A DNA stretch of 8,212 nt, from the NCBI GenBank assembly GCA_031283665.1, contig JAITBJ010000059.1, positions 1 to 8,212 of the forward strand, in the 5' to 3' direction. This DNA is from Candidatus Opitulatrix cubana. GTDB taxonomy: Bacteria > Actinomycetota > Actinomycetes > Actinomycetales > Bifidobacteriaceae. Positions within the stretch are counted from its first letter, which is position 1, and the number at the start of each line of letters is the position of its first letter. Under the pieces are notes generated by a model, which was given only the letters and a program-made list of their open reading frames with translations, was not told the DNA's origin and searched no databases. Made by a program: the position numbers and the translations under genes. Shown here one piece after another: positions 1 through 6,218 of the stretch.

Positions 1-1050
1 GGGCATTGCAGAGTTTATTGAAAAATCTAATGAGGAAGCTCTGTCACCGCTTTCATAAAGCATTTCACCTAACCTTGCTATCATCAAGCCGTTATCAGTG
101 CATAGGTCAAGCGGCGGAATAAAAAGATCAATGCTGTTTTTGATGCACTGCTTTTGCAAAAGGTCTCTCAGTTGCGAGTTTGCAGAAAATCCGCCACCTA
201 TTACTATTGAATCAATTTCGTAAAACTTAGCTGCATCAAGAGTTTTATCTACTAAAACCTCAGAAACTGATTTAGCTAATGCCGCCGAAACATTTTTACG
301 AAATTGATCATTTTCGAGTCTGCCCTCATTAGACTCTAAAAATCTTGCAACAGATGTTTTCAATCCTGAAAATGAAAAATCAAATCGGTGATTTTCATAA
401 TGCTTTTTTTGAGTATACCCTTTTGGAAAGTCTACAAAATCAGGATCACCATCTTTTGCAAGACGATCTATTTTTTCACCAGCAGGATATTCAAGACCAA
501 GCAATCTGCCAACTTTATCAAAGCATTCTCCTGCAGCATCATCAGTGGTTGACCCTATTACAGTGATATTAGAATGCTCCTCTTTAATAGCATTTTCTTT
601 TTTTATAAACTCGTCTTTTTTTATAATAGAAGTGTGCCCCCCTGAAACCACTAAACCGATAAAAGAGTTTGGAAAGTTGGGATTAACAACTGATGCAGCA
701 AAAATATGAGCTATAACATGATTAACTCCGTAAAGCGGAACTTGAAGTGCATAAGATAAACCTTTTGCATAAGATGCTCCCACTGCTAAACATCCAGCTA
801 ATCCAGGACCAGCGGCAACGCTTATAGCATCTATTTTATCAAGTCCGATATTAGCCTGGTCTAATGCACGATTTAGTGTAGGCTCTAATGCTTCTAAATG
901 AGCTCGTGAAGCTATTTCAGGAATCACACCACCCCATCTTGCGTGCTCGCTTGCTGAACTAGCTATAACATTTGCAAGAGATTTACCATCCTTTACAATT
1001 CCCACACCTGTTTCATCACATGTGGATTCTATACCTAAAATAGCAGCCAT
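1..1050 (-). CDS. tsaD: tRNA threonylcarbamoyladenosine (t6A37) transferase TsaD, 3' end cut by window
   Basis: TsaD, with TsaB and TsaE, transfers the threonylcarbamoyl group from TC-AMP to A37 of tRNAs that read ANN codons. The frame is open for exactly 350 codons, from ATG at 1050 to the window edge, ending in NSAMP near the usual C-terminus, so little is missing. Motifs are GIESTCDET (6-14), HVIAH (111-115, the two iron-binding histidines), VVSGGHT (134-140), DDAAGECFDKV (170-180), FSFSGLKTSVAR (216-227), GGGFSAN (265-271 region) and CTDNG (297-301), with Asp299 the third metal ligand. STCDET, PEIASRAHLEA and PGLAGCLAVG resemble actinobacterial copies. One oddity is YPAGEKID (188-195) where most relatives have YPGGP. 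There is no clear Shine-Dalgarno; the start lies five bases after the gpsA stop, so coupling is likely. tsaB, tsaE or rimI are not in view. Confidence 0.97.
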   Translation of the reverse strand, partial: MAAILGIESTCDETGVGIVKDGKSLANVIASSASEHARWGGVIPEIASRAHLEALEPTLNRALDQANIGLDKIDAISVAAGPGLAGCLAVGASYAKGLSYALQVPLYGVNHVIAHIFAASVVNPNFPNSFIGLVVSGGHTSIIKKDEFIKKENAIKEEHSNITVIGSTTDDAAGECFDKVGRLLGLEYPAGEKIDRLAKDGDPDFVDFPKGYTQKKHYENHRFDFSFSGLKTSVARFLESNEGRLENDQFRKNVSAALAKSVSEVLVDKTLDAAKFYEIDSIVIGGGFSANSQLRDLLQKQCIKNSIDLFIPPLDLCTDNGLMIARLGEMLYESGDRASSLDFSINSAMP

Positions 1051-1055
1051 TAGTT

Positions 1056-2090
1056 CTAAACTCGTGTAGAGTTTAATCCCTCTGTGTAAAGAGGCAAACT
1101 CATAAGTCTATCCTCTAGCGATGAAACCTTTTCACCCTCAAAAAGTATTTTATAAACGCCTTGTGTAATAGGCATAGGTGCAAGATACTCTTTTGCAAGC
1201 TCTAAAGCGCCCACTGTTGACATACACCCCTCTGCTACACCGTTTGTTAGTTTTTTAGCCTCTTCAAAAGTTTTACCCTGACCAATTGCATATCCAAAAG
1301 AATGATTGCGCGAATTAGGAGACATACAAGTGGCTATCAAATCGCCAATGCCTGCAAGTCCATAAAAAGTTTTTGCCTGTGCACCCATTGACACACCTAA
1401 TCTCATAATCTCCTCAAGTCCGCGAGTGATAACAGTAGACTGCGTATTGAATCCGTATTTAGAACCCTCTGCCATTCCAATTGCTAAGGCTATCACATTT
1501 TTCAGCGCACCACAAAGCTCCACACCTAAAACATCTGATGACGCAAAAGGACGGAAATATGAAGTGCTCACAGCTTGACTAATCTGCTTTATAGTATCTT
1601 TTGATTTAGATGCAACTACAGTGCCTGCTGGCTTTTTATCAAGCAATTCACCTGATAGATTAGGACCTGAAATTGCCGCAGTTTTTTCTGGTTCAGCAAT
1701 AAGCTCCTCTCTAATAATTTGGGTCATAGTTTTATTTGTTTTCACTTCTATACCCTTTGACAAAGATGCAAAAATTTGATCGTGGTCAATAAACGGTTTT
1801 ATATCTTTCAAAACGCTTCTCAAATGTTGAGAGCTTATACAGAAAAAAATTATATCAGCATTTTTAGCTGCTTCCTCTAAAGCAGACACAGCCACTATTT
1901 TTTCACTAAACTTTTTTCCAGGATGTCGAGGGTGCGTATGAATTTTATTCATCTCATCTACTACAGATTTTTCTTTTTCCCAGACTATTACCTTATCGTG
2001 ATTTTCGGTCAAAATGTTTGCAAACACACTACCCCACGCGCCGCCGCCAATAAGCGAAACTGATTTTTTAGTATTAGTATTATTTTCCAC
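1056..2090 (-). CDS. gpsA: Glycerol-3-phosphate dehydrogenase [NAD(P)+]
   Basis: Reduces dihydroxyacetone phosphate to sn-glycerol-3-phosphate, the backbone for membrane phospholipids, in the cytoplasm. The 344-residue length is normal. An N-terminal Rossmann fold shows IGGGAWGSVFA (14-24), followed by IIFFCISSQ (80-88), the SKGIE segment (111-115) and SGPNLSGE (141-148). The C-terminal domain has ELCGALKNV (191-199) with catalytic Lys197, GLAGIGDLIATC (244-255) with Asp250, and SRNHSFG (260-266) with the substrate-binding Arg261 and Asn262. Every signature residue is in place. Translation starts at GTG with a strong ribosome site. The start overlaps plsC by 11 bases, and the TAG stop is five bases before the tsaD ATG. 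With plsC it forms a phospholipid-precursor pair. Confidence 0.97.
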   Translation of the reverse strand: MENNTNTKKSVSLIGGGAWGSVFANILTENHDKVIVWEKEKSVVDEMNKIHTHPRHPGKKFSEKIVAVSALEEAAKNADIIFFCISSQHLRSVLKDIKPFIDHDQIFASLSKGIEVKTNKTMTQIIREELIAEPEKTAAISGPNLSGELLDKKPAGTVVASKSKDTIKQISQAVSTSYFRPFASSDVLGVELCGALKNVIALAIGMAEGSKYGFNTQSTVITRGLEEIMRLGVSMGAQAKTFYGLAGIGDLIATCMSPNSRNHSFGYAIGQGKTFEEAKKLTNGVAEGCMSTVGALELAKEYLAPMPITQGVYKILFEGEKVSSLEDRLMSLPLYTEGLNSTRV

Positions 2091-2748
2091 TTCTTATCTC
2101 CTTTAAAAGTTTATCAACTGCTTCACGCATTAAATCTGTTAGCTCTTGCACATTTTGAGTGCCTGCAAACTCAATTGGCTCTCCTATTTTAAATTGTAAT
2201 CTATTATTTACAAAATCCTGAGCAGCAGGAACTAAAACAGCATCTGAGCATTTAAGCGCAAGGCGTGCTGCTCCTGTTTTAAAGGGTAGAAGCGGAGCAT
2301 TTGCACGTTTAGAAGTGGTCCCCTCTGGCAGGATTACTATTGCTTCACCTTTTTCTAATTCCTTTGCTGCCACATCTAAACTGTTAGAGGCGGTGCTAGA
2401 TTTGCGGTGAACCGGTATCAGCTTTAAAAAATTAAAAAACTGTTTTAGGATTGGCACTTTCCAAAGAGATGCTTTTGCAAAAACTCGTGCATACCGTCCG
2501 CGCCGCCCTAATGCAAACACCGATGCCGGTGCATCTATATTTCTGATATGGTTGCATATTAAAATCATTGGCGCGGACTTTACCATTGGCGTAGACTTTG
2601 TCATAGGCACGGATTTGGGAATAAACTCAAGCCCAGTATATTTTGCACGAGTTATGCACCAATAAATAAAATATAAAATCCAATATGCCGCTCTATAAAC
2701 AGCCTTATAACTTTCAGACCGATAAACAATTTTCTTATCTATTTGCAT
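2080..2748 (-). CDS. plsC: 1-acyl-sn-glycerol-3-phosphate acyltransferase (PlsC family)
   Basis: Transfers an acyl chain to lysophosphatidic acid to form phosphatidic acid at the inner face of the membrane. The preferred product is 222 residues (232 if the ATG at 2778 is used; numbering below follows the longer form). A hydrophobic N-terminal stretch (about 32-43, WILYFIYWC) should touch the membrane. Motif I is NHIRNID (His77, Asp82), motif II lies around FAKASLWKVP (100-109), motif III is PEGTTS (151-156) and motif IV is VPAAQ (183-187). All active-site positions are present. Residues 55-72 are a threefold repeat of the pattern KS-x-PM-x just before motif I, where relatives have only a short loop. 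The gene overlaps smpB upstream by 14 bases and gpsA downstream by 11. Pairing with gpsA is logical, since GpsA supplies the glycerol-3-phosphate backbone; acyltransferases of this family vary in substrate. Confidence 0.92.
   Translation of the reverse strand: MQIDKKIVYRSESYKAVYRAAYWILYFIYWCITRAKYTGLEFIPKSVPMTKSTPMVKSAPMILICNHIRNIDAPASVFALGRRGRYARVFAKASLWKVPILKQFFNFLKLIPVHRKSSTASNSLDVAAKELEKGEAIVILPEGTTSKRANAPLLPFKTGAARLALKCSDAVLVPAAQDFVNNRLQFKIGEPIEFAGTQNVQELTDLMREAVDKLLKEIRSGK
2098..2104 (-). promoter_or_regulatory. Ribosome binding site for the GTG start of gpsA
   Basis: AAAGGAG is followed by seven bases and then GTG at 2090. It is among the strongest Shine-Dalgarno sequences in the window and lies within the last codons of plsC. 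It settles the non-ATG start and allows coupling to plsC translation. Confidence 0.75.
2563..2616 (-). repeat. Three tandem 18-bp units inside plsC
   Basis: Reading the minus strand, codons for KSVPMT, KSTPMV and KSAPMI follow one another, each 18 bases long. The DNA units are about 70-80% alike (for example AAGTCTACGCCAATGGTA against AAGTCCGCGCCAATGATT). The repeat keeps the frame and sits between the IPK segment and the ILICNH motif, at the loop that precedes the catalytic His. Relatives normally have one short linker there, so the second and third units look like an in-frame expansion. Confidence 0.8.
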
Positions 2749-3208
2749 CTTTGAATGCCCTTTCTTTATCTCTTTCATCCTGCTTTGCTTTTAGAGTTTG
2801 CCGTTTATCATAAAGCTTTTTTCCTTTTGCGGTGGCTATTTCCAATTTGAAAATGCCACGCTTTTCGTAGAGTTTTAAAGCCACTACTGTAATTCCTTTT
2901 GTTTCCACAGCTTTTTCTAACTTTTTAATCTCTGAAGCGTGAAGCAAGAGTTTTCGTTTACGCGTTGGATTATGATTAGTCCAGTTGCCATGCGAATATG
3001 CAGATATATGAGCGTTTTCCAAATATGCTTCACCGTTTGAAAATCCTACAAAAGAATCTCTCAGGTTTATTTGGCCAGCACGAATAGATTTTACTTCGGT
3101 TCCAAGCAAGCTAATACCAGCTTCGTACTTATCTATTATTAAGTAGTCGTGATACGCTTTTTTATTCGCTGCTTTAGACGAACCACCTTTATTCGATGCC
3201 TTTGCCAT
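2735..3208 (-). CDS. smpB: SsrA (tmRNA)-binding protein SmpB
   Basis: SmpB binds tmRNA and guides it to the A site of ribosomes stalled on broken mRNAs, where trans-translation rescues them. The 157-residue protein has the full family pattern: AYHDYLIIDKYEAGISLLGTEVKSIR (split as AYHDY at 18-22 and GISLLGTEVKSIR at 31-43), NHNPTRKRKLLLH (78-90), the KGKKLYDKRQ strand-to-tail junction (127-136) and a basic C-terminal tail (DERDKERAF) that acts in the mRNA channel. The GNWTNH and KQDERDKERA details look actinobacterial. The start codon has no Shine-Dalgarno; no other in-frame ATG fits, and the MAK-rich N-terminus is normal. The first 70 bases overlap the amidase gene in another frame, and an extended -10 box predicts a leaderless message. 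The end overlaps plsC by 14 bases. The tmRNA gene ssrA is not in this window. Confidence 0.97.
   Translation of the reverse strand: MAKASNKGGSSKAANKKAYHDYLIIDKYEAGISLLGTEVKSIRAGQINLRDSFVGFSNGEAYLENAHISAYSHGNWTNHNPTRKRKLLLHASEIKKLEKAVETKGITVVALKLYEKRGIFKLEIATAKGKKLYDKRQTLKAKQDERDKERAFKDANR
2758..2763 (-). promoter_or_regulatory. Ribosome binding site that decides the plsC start
   Basis: AAAGGG sits nine bases before the ATG at 2748. A further in-frame ATG at 2778 has only AGG immediately against it, too close to work well. The ATG at 2748 also shortens the overlap with smpB from 44 to 14 bases. I therefore favour 2748. Confidence 0.55.
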
Positions 3209-4758
3209 ACTATAATTATAACAGCAAGGACTAATAGAGAGTCTAAAAGTGTCAAAAAACCAACATTAATCCCAAAATCAGGATATGGTTCGGGGTTAGG
3301 GTTTGGGCCTGGATTAGGAGCGGGTTTTGGAAGCGGATTATCTTTTACTATCACATCATCTGCGTTGATAAACACGAAATGATGACCCAAATAAATTGCA
3401 TAGTACTTATTATTTCCAACAATTTCCTTTTTATCAGTTGACGAATAATAATCTGACACCACATTCATATCTGCAATAGGATATTCTATTCCTGGCTTTA
3501 GCTCATATTCAAGCGGTGAACGAGGCTGAGGGTTTACGCCAGTGCCAGAATAAGCTGCATCATCAGGATAAGCTCTTCCATATGTTGACGCACTTTTCAA
3601 ACCAGGTTTGAGCGCTGCAGATTTAGTAGCAATATGAACTGCGACTGGCTTATCTTTAGGATTATAAATCCAACCATCACCATCAGAATTGTTGCCTGCC
3701 CACTGGATTTTTAGCCAATCACCTTTTACCTCTTTAATATATACTATATCGCCACTATATGCTCTGCCTGGCACCGATTCTGCATCTGTGTTAATTGGCC
3801 GATCAGGCGATGTGTAAGCAGGATCATTTGCAAGTGGACTATTTAGATTAGGCTGGCTATAAACATATGTGAAACTTGTAGGAGCTGCGGCGTAATTATA
3901 GTTTTGCACAAATATATCTGGATTTGAATACTCATAAAATGACGCATTAGTAATAGTATTCAAATTTTTAGAAAATGTGGGATTAATCAGAGCAAACTGC
4001 TTTGCAGAAAAATCGTGACTCGGGTGCTTGCCATTAGCAAACGGCTCACCTAAATACTCAAAAAACTTATTCCAATCCCAAAACGGTCCTGGATCTTTAT
4101 GCACATTTTGAGTGTAGCTCTTGTCAATTCCTGGAATGTTTTCATGGCCAATAATATGACCTTTGTCAAGCGGTATATTATATTTTTTTGCAAGATAGCG
4201 AACTAAATCAGCGGTCTGCTTATATATTTTATCTGTATACCAGCCGCCCCCACCCACAAAGCCTATATTTTCAATGCCAATAGCGTGCATATTGAAATAA
4301 AAGTTTCCTGCGTGATAACATAAATCATCATTCAAATTGAAATGCTGATAAACGCCGCTAACATCCGCTGTATAATTCCAAGAAGCGCCATAATCTGGAG
4401 ACTGAATAAGATCAAGAGTGCGTGCTAACTTTTCCTCTGTGTCATGGATTACAATATATTTGAATTGCGGTCCCGAACTTGCACGAGTTCGGTCTGTGTT
4501 AGAATGCGATGATTGCCCGGCTATAAATTGGCAATTCAAATTACTAGGACACTCTAAATCAGGGTCGCTATCAGGTGTAGTGATCAAAAACTGATTTAGG
4601 TCTTTGTTTCCACTTTCATGATCATCTGCGTTAGAATCTGCAAAACTTGGTATAACTGCTACTGCTATAATAACTATAACAGTTGCAAAAAGTGCAAACG
4701 CTTTTGCAAATATATTTCTTTTTGCAGATAAAGAGTTCCTAATCCTAAACACTTTCAT
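3139..4758 (-). CDS. Secreted, membrane-anchored N-acetylmuramoyl-L-alanine amidase (Amidase_2/PGRP) with SH3-like modules
   Basis: A 539-residue exported enzyme expected to cut the bond between MurNAc and L-Ala in peptidoglycan. A basic N-terminus and hydrophobic core (about 15-38) form a signal peptide, with likely cleavage after SFA (40). Residues about 98-237 are the Amidase_2 domain: VIHDT (His105), GIENIG (Glu163), GHENIPG (His205) and HKDPG (Lys221, Asp222) fit the zinc ligands and catalytic residues of the AmpD/T7-lysozyme fold. Residues about 297-366 (GDIVYIKEV, GDWLKIQW, DGWIY) look like SH3b, and about 373-470 may be a second SH3-like unit. A Pro/Asn linker (475-494) leads to a membrane helix (about 498-518) and a strongly basic, presumably cytoplasmic tail (519-539). 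The start overlaps the end of mupG by 14 bases and has no clear Shine-Dalgarno, suggesting coupling. The 3' end overlaps smpB by 70 bases. In bifidobacteria a CHAP amidase occupies the slot before smpB, so this may be a positional analogue (recalled, unchecked). Confidence 0.88.
   Translation of the reverse strand: MKVFRIRNSLSAKRNIFAKAFALFATVIVIIAVAVIPSFADSNADDHESGNKDLNQFLITTPDSDPDLECPSNLNCQFIAGQSSHSNTDRTRASSGPQFKYIVIHDTEEKLARTLDLIQSPDYGASWNYTADVSGVYQHFNLNDDLCYHAGNFYFNMHAIGIENIGFVGGGGWYTDKIYKQTADLVRYLAKKYNIPLDKGHIIGHENIPGIDKSYTQNVHKDPGPFWDWNKFFEYLGEPFANGKHPSHDFSAKQFALINPTFSKNLNTITNASFYEYSNPDIFVQNYNYAAAPTSFTYVYSQPNLNSPLANDPAYTSPDRPINTDAESVPGRAYSGDIVYIKEVKGDWLKIQWAGNNSDGDGWIYNPKDKPVAVHIATKSAALKPGLKSASTYGRAYPDDAAYSGTGVNPQPRSPLEYELKPGIEYPIADMNVVSDYYSSTDKKEIVGNNKYYAIYLGHHFVFINADDVIVKDNPLPKPAPNPGPNPNPEPYPDFGINVGFLTLLDSLLVLAVIIIVWQRHRIKVVRLKQRIKKRITTT
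3215..3223 (-). promoter_or_regulatory. Extended -10 promoter giving a leaderless smpB
   Basis: The minus strand reads TGT-TATAAT (3223-3215), a consensus -10 with TG extension, then six bases and the smpB ATG. A start seven bases past the box falls on the A of the ATG at 3208, so the transcript would be leaderless. There is no good -35 at 16-18 bases (GACTCT at 17), as tolerated by extended -10 promoters. A TTGACA lies further upstream with a 29-base spacer, too far to pair. The box sits inside the codons for the amidase membrane helix (VIII region), which are AT-rich by necessity, so chance is possible. Confidence 0.5.
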
Positions 4759-5833
4759 AAAATCTAAACTTTTGCCACGGTTTCACAGTGTCAAGCAAAA
4801 ATAGCTCATCACTGCTAATGTGACCCACCACATTTGATCTACCTGAATTTTTCATATCCGCTAATGCTATTTGGAGCTCGCCAGCATAATGTTCATATTC
4901 TGATGATTCTATAACTAAATCACCTCGTTTAATATCTGCTGGATTGTAAACAGGAAAAGACTCATTTTTATATTTCACGCGAGATTGAGTAGATCTCAAA
5001 ACATTAGGGCTCACATCACCACGATTAAAATGCAATTCCTCTAACACTATTTTTTTATCAAGAGGAGTGATTACTTTTTCAAGCTCCACTTTGAAAGAGA
5101 GCATATAAGGATCAAGCTTTTTCAAACTCTCAAACTCATCAACGCTCGCAAACATATTTGCAATTATCACATTATCTATTAAATCTGTAGACCAAAGATG
5201 CTTCGCTTGCACATCAAGAGGCATTGAACGGTGCATTTCCAAAGTGCATAAACCCTCTGAAACATCCCACGGTCCAAACTTTGCAGATGGTGAACTTACA
5301 AATGCAGACACAGGAAGACCGTGCTTTTTGTAGAGCTTTGAACCATAAAGACAATGTTCAAGAGTTAAGCCTGTATATTTATGAGGATAAAAATTATGAC
5401 AGCCTGTAAACGCCTCTGATTTAGGCTGGTATGCAAAGATATTATCTAAATAAGGTGTAGCGTTAGAAGCGTTAAGCTCTATTTGAAGACCGTATTTATT
5501 GAATGACATCATAGACTCTTCAGAGCCTGTAAACGCCTCATCTAATCTAAAACCTGCTACGCCTAATTCGCTAAAAAATGCTAAATCTTTATAGTCTATT
5601 CCGAACTTAGTAAAGAGACGAGGCGCTACATCTATCACCACGCTCATAGAGTGCTTTTTTGCACGATTAGTTAATGTTTTATAGACTTTTATGAGCTCAT
5701 CCTTTGGCAAATCGTGACTTAGCAAACATGTAAAGATATGCGAAACACCAAAGCTGGCAGCAAGGTCTATATAATCTAAATAGTCCTTTTCCTTGCAATG
5801 ATTAGGATATACACTGATTCCCAGTTTTCTCAT
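4745..5833 (-). CDS. mupG: MupG/DUF871 family protein (6-phospho-N-acetylmuramidase-like)
   Basis: A 362-residue protein without signal peptide, hence cytoplasmic. Residues 1 to about 235 look like the TIM-barrel of DUF871/MupG and about 240-362 like the cyclophilin-like C-terminal domain. Family motifs visible are ISVYPNH (6-12), RLDEAF (96-101), HNFYPH (146-151), EGLCTLEMHR (193-202), RSTQSR (280-285) and YAGELQI (316-322). Staphylococcus aureus MupG cleaves MurNAc-6-phosphate-GlcNAc, formed during PTS uptake of peptidoglycan disaccharide. Many DUF871 proteins remain untested, so the exact substrate here is inferred. The start has an excellent AAAGGAG eight bases away, directly after the IIA stop. 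The stop overlaps the amidase start by 14 bases. MurQ, the etherase that would process MurNAc-6-phosphate next, is not in the window. The gene would let the cell split the disaccharide imported by the upstream PTS. Confidence 0.85.
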   Translation of the reverse strand: MRKLGISVYPNHCKEKDYLDYIDLAASFGVSHIFTCLLSHDLPKDELIKVYKTLTNRAKKHSMSVVIDVAPRLFTKFGIDYKDLAFFSELGVAGFRLDEAFTGSEESMMSFNKYGLQIELNASNATPYLDNIFAYQPKSEAFTGCHNFYPHKYTGLTLEHCLYGSKLYKKHGLPVSAFVSSPSAKFGPWDVSEGLCTLEMHRSMPLDVQAKHLWSTDLIDNVIIANMFASVDEFESLKKLDPYMLSFKVELEKVITPLDKKIVLEELHFNRGDVSPNVLRSTQSRVKYKNESFPVYNPADIKRGDLVIESSEYEHYAGELQIALADMKNSGRSNVVGHISSDELFLLDTVKPWQKFRFYESV

Positions 5834-5845
5834 AATGCCACTCCT

Positions 5846-6166
5846 TTAGCAATTATTCTTTTTTCGCATATCTTTAATTATTTCAAGCAGCTGCTCTATA
5901 ATAGCATATTCGCTCATAAAAGTCATTAGCTGATCTTGAGCATGAACTAGCAAAAGCGAGATTTTAGTTTTCCCCGCTAAATCATCTTGAACTAATTCAG
6001 TTTGTATATGGTGCGCTTTTGCAGTTTGCGCTTTTGCTTCTTGCAAGAGCTTATCGGCAGCATCATCGTTGCCTTTTTTAGTCTCTCCAATAGCCTCAAA
6101 AGCTTTCGCTCTGCCCTCACCAACAAAACTTATTATTTCAAAGATTTTTGTCTCTAATTCATCCAT
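5846..6166 (-). CDS. PTS lactose/cellobiose-family EIIA component
   Basis: A 106-residue, largely alpha-helical cytoplasmic phosphocarrier that receives phosphate from HPr and gives it to EIIB. The helical sequence with AKAHHIQTELVQ (48-60) and LLLVHAQDQLM (71-81) is the PF02255 signature; His75 is the expected phosphorylated histidine and Asp78 a conserved metal-site aspartate of the trimer. The family usually reads HAQDHLM, so the residue four after the active histidine is Gln here instead of His. The ribosome site is weak (AGG triplets only). The gene ends 12 bases before the MupG start, and the MupG ribosome site begins right after its stop codon. Order IIB-IIC-IIA followed by a DUF871 gene is a familiar arrangement in Gram-positive bacteria. 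Confidence 0.92.
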   Translation of the reverse strand: MDELETKIFEIISFVGEGRAKAFEAIGETKKGNDDAADKLLQEAKAQTAKAHHIQTELVQDDLAGKTKISLLLVHAQDQLMTFMSEYAIIEQLLEIIKDMRKKNNC

Positions 6167-6218
6167 AACCTAAACCTGCTATATCGCTATCTATAAACTG
6201 CGTTCACAAAATAGCAAA

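Noticed and set aside
345..566. Plus-strand open frame rich in Gln and His inside tsaD
   Set aside because: It lies fully antisense to well-supported tsaD codons with all family motifs, and its composition mirrors them.
2749..2778. Longer plsC start at the ATG 2778
   Set aside because: Its only AGG touches the ATG, and it deepens the smpB overlap to 44 bases; the ATG at 2748 has AAAGGG at a suitable distance.
3215..3265. TTGACA upstream of the smpB TATAAT as a full promoter
   Set aside because: The spacer is 29 bases, far from the 16-18 needed, so only the extended -10 is claimed.
3149..3382. Plus-strand open frame encoding a glycine-rich 77-residue peptide
   Set aside because: It is the complement of the Pro/Asn linker and membrane helix of the amidase; no ribosome site and no family resemblance.
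6167..6218. Possible hairpin TGCTAT...ATAGCA in the IIC-IIA gap
   Set aside because: Only six base pairs with a loop of over 20 bases and no U-tract; not a credible terminator or processing site.
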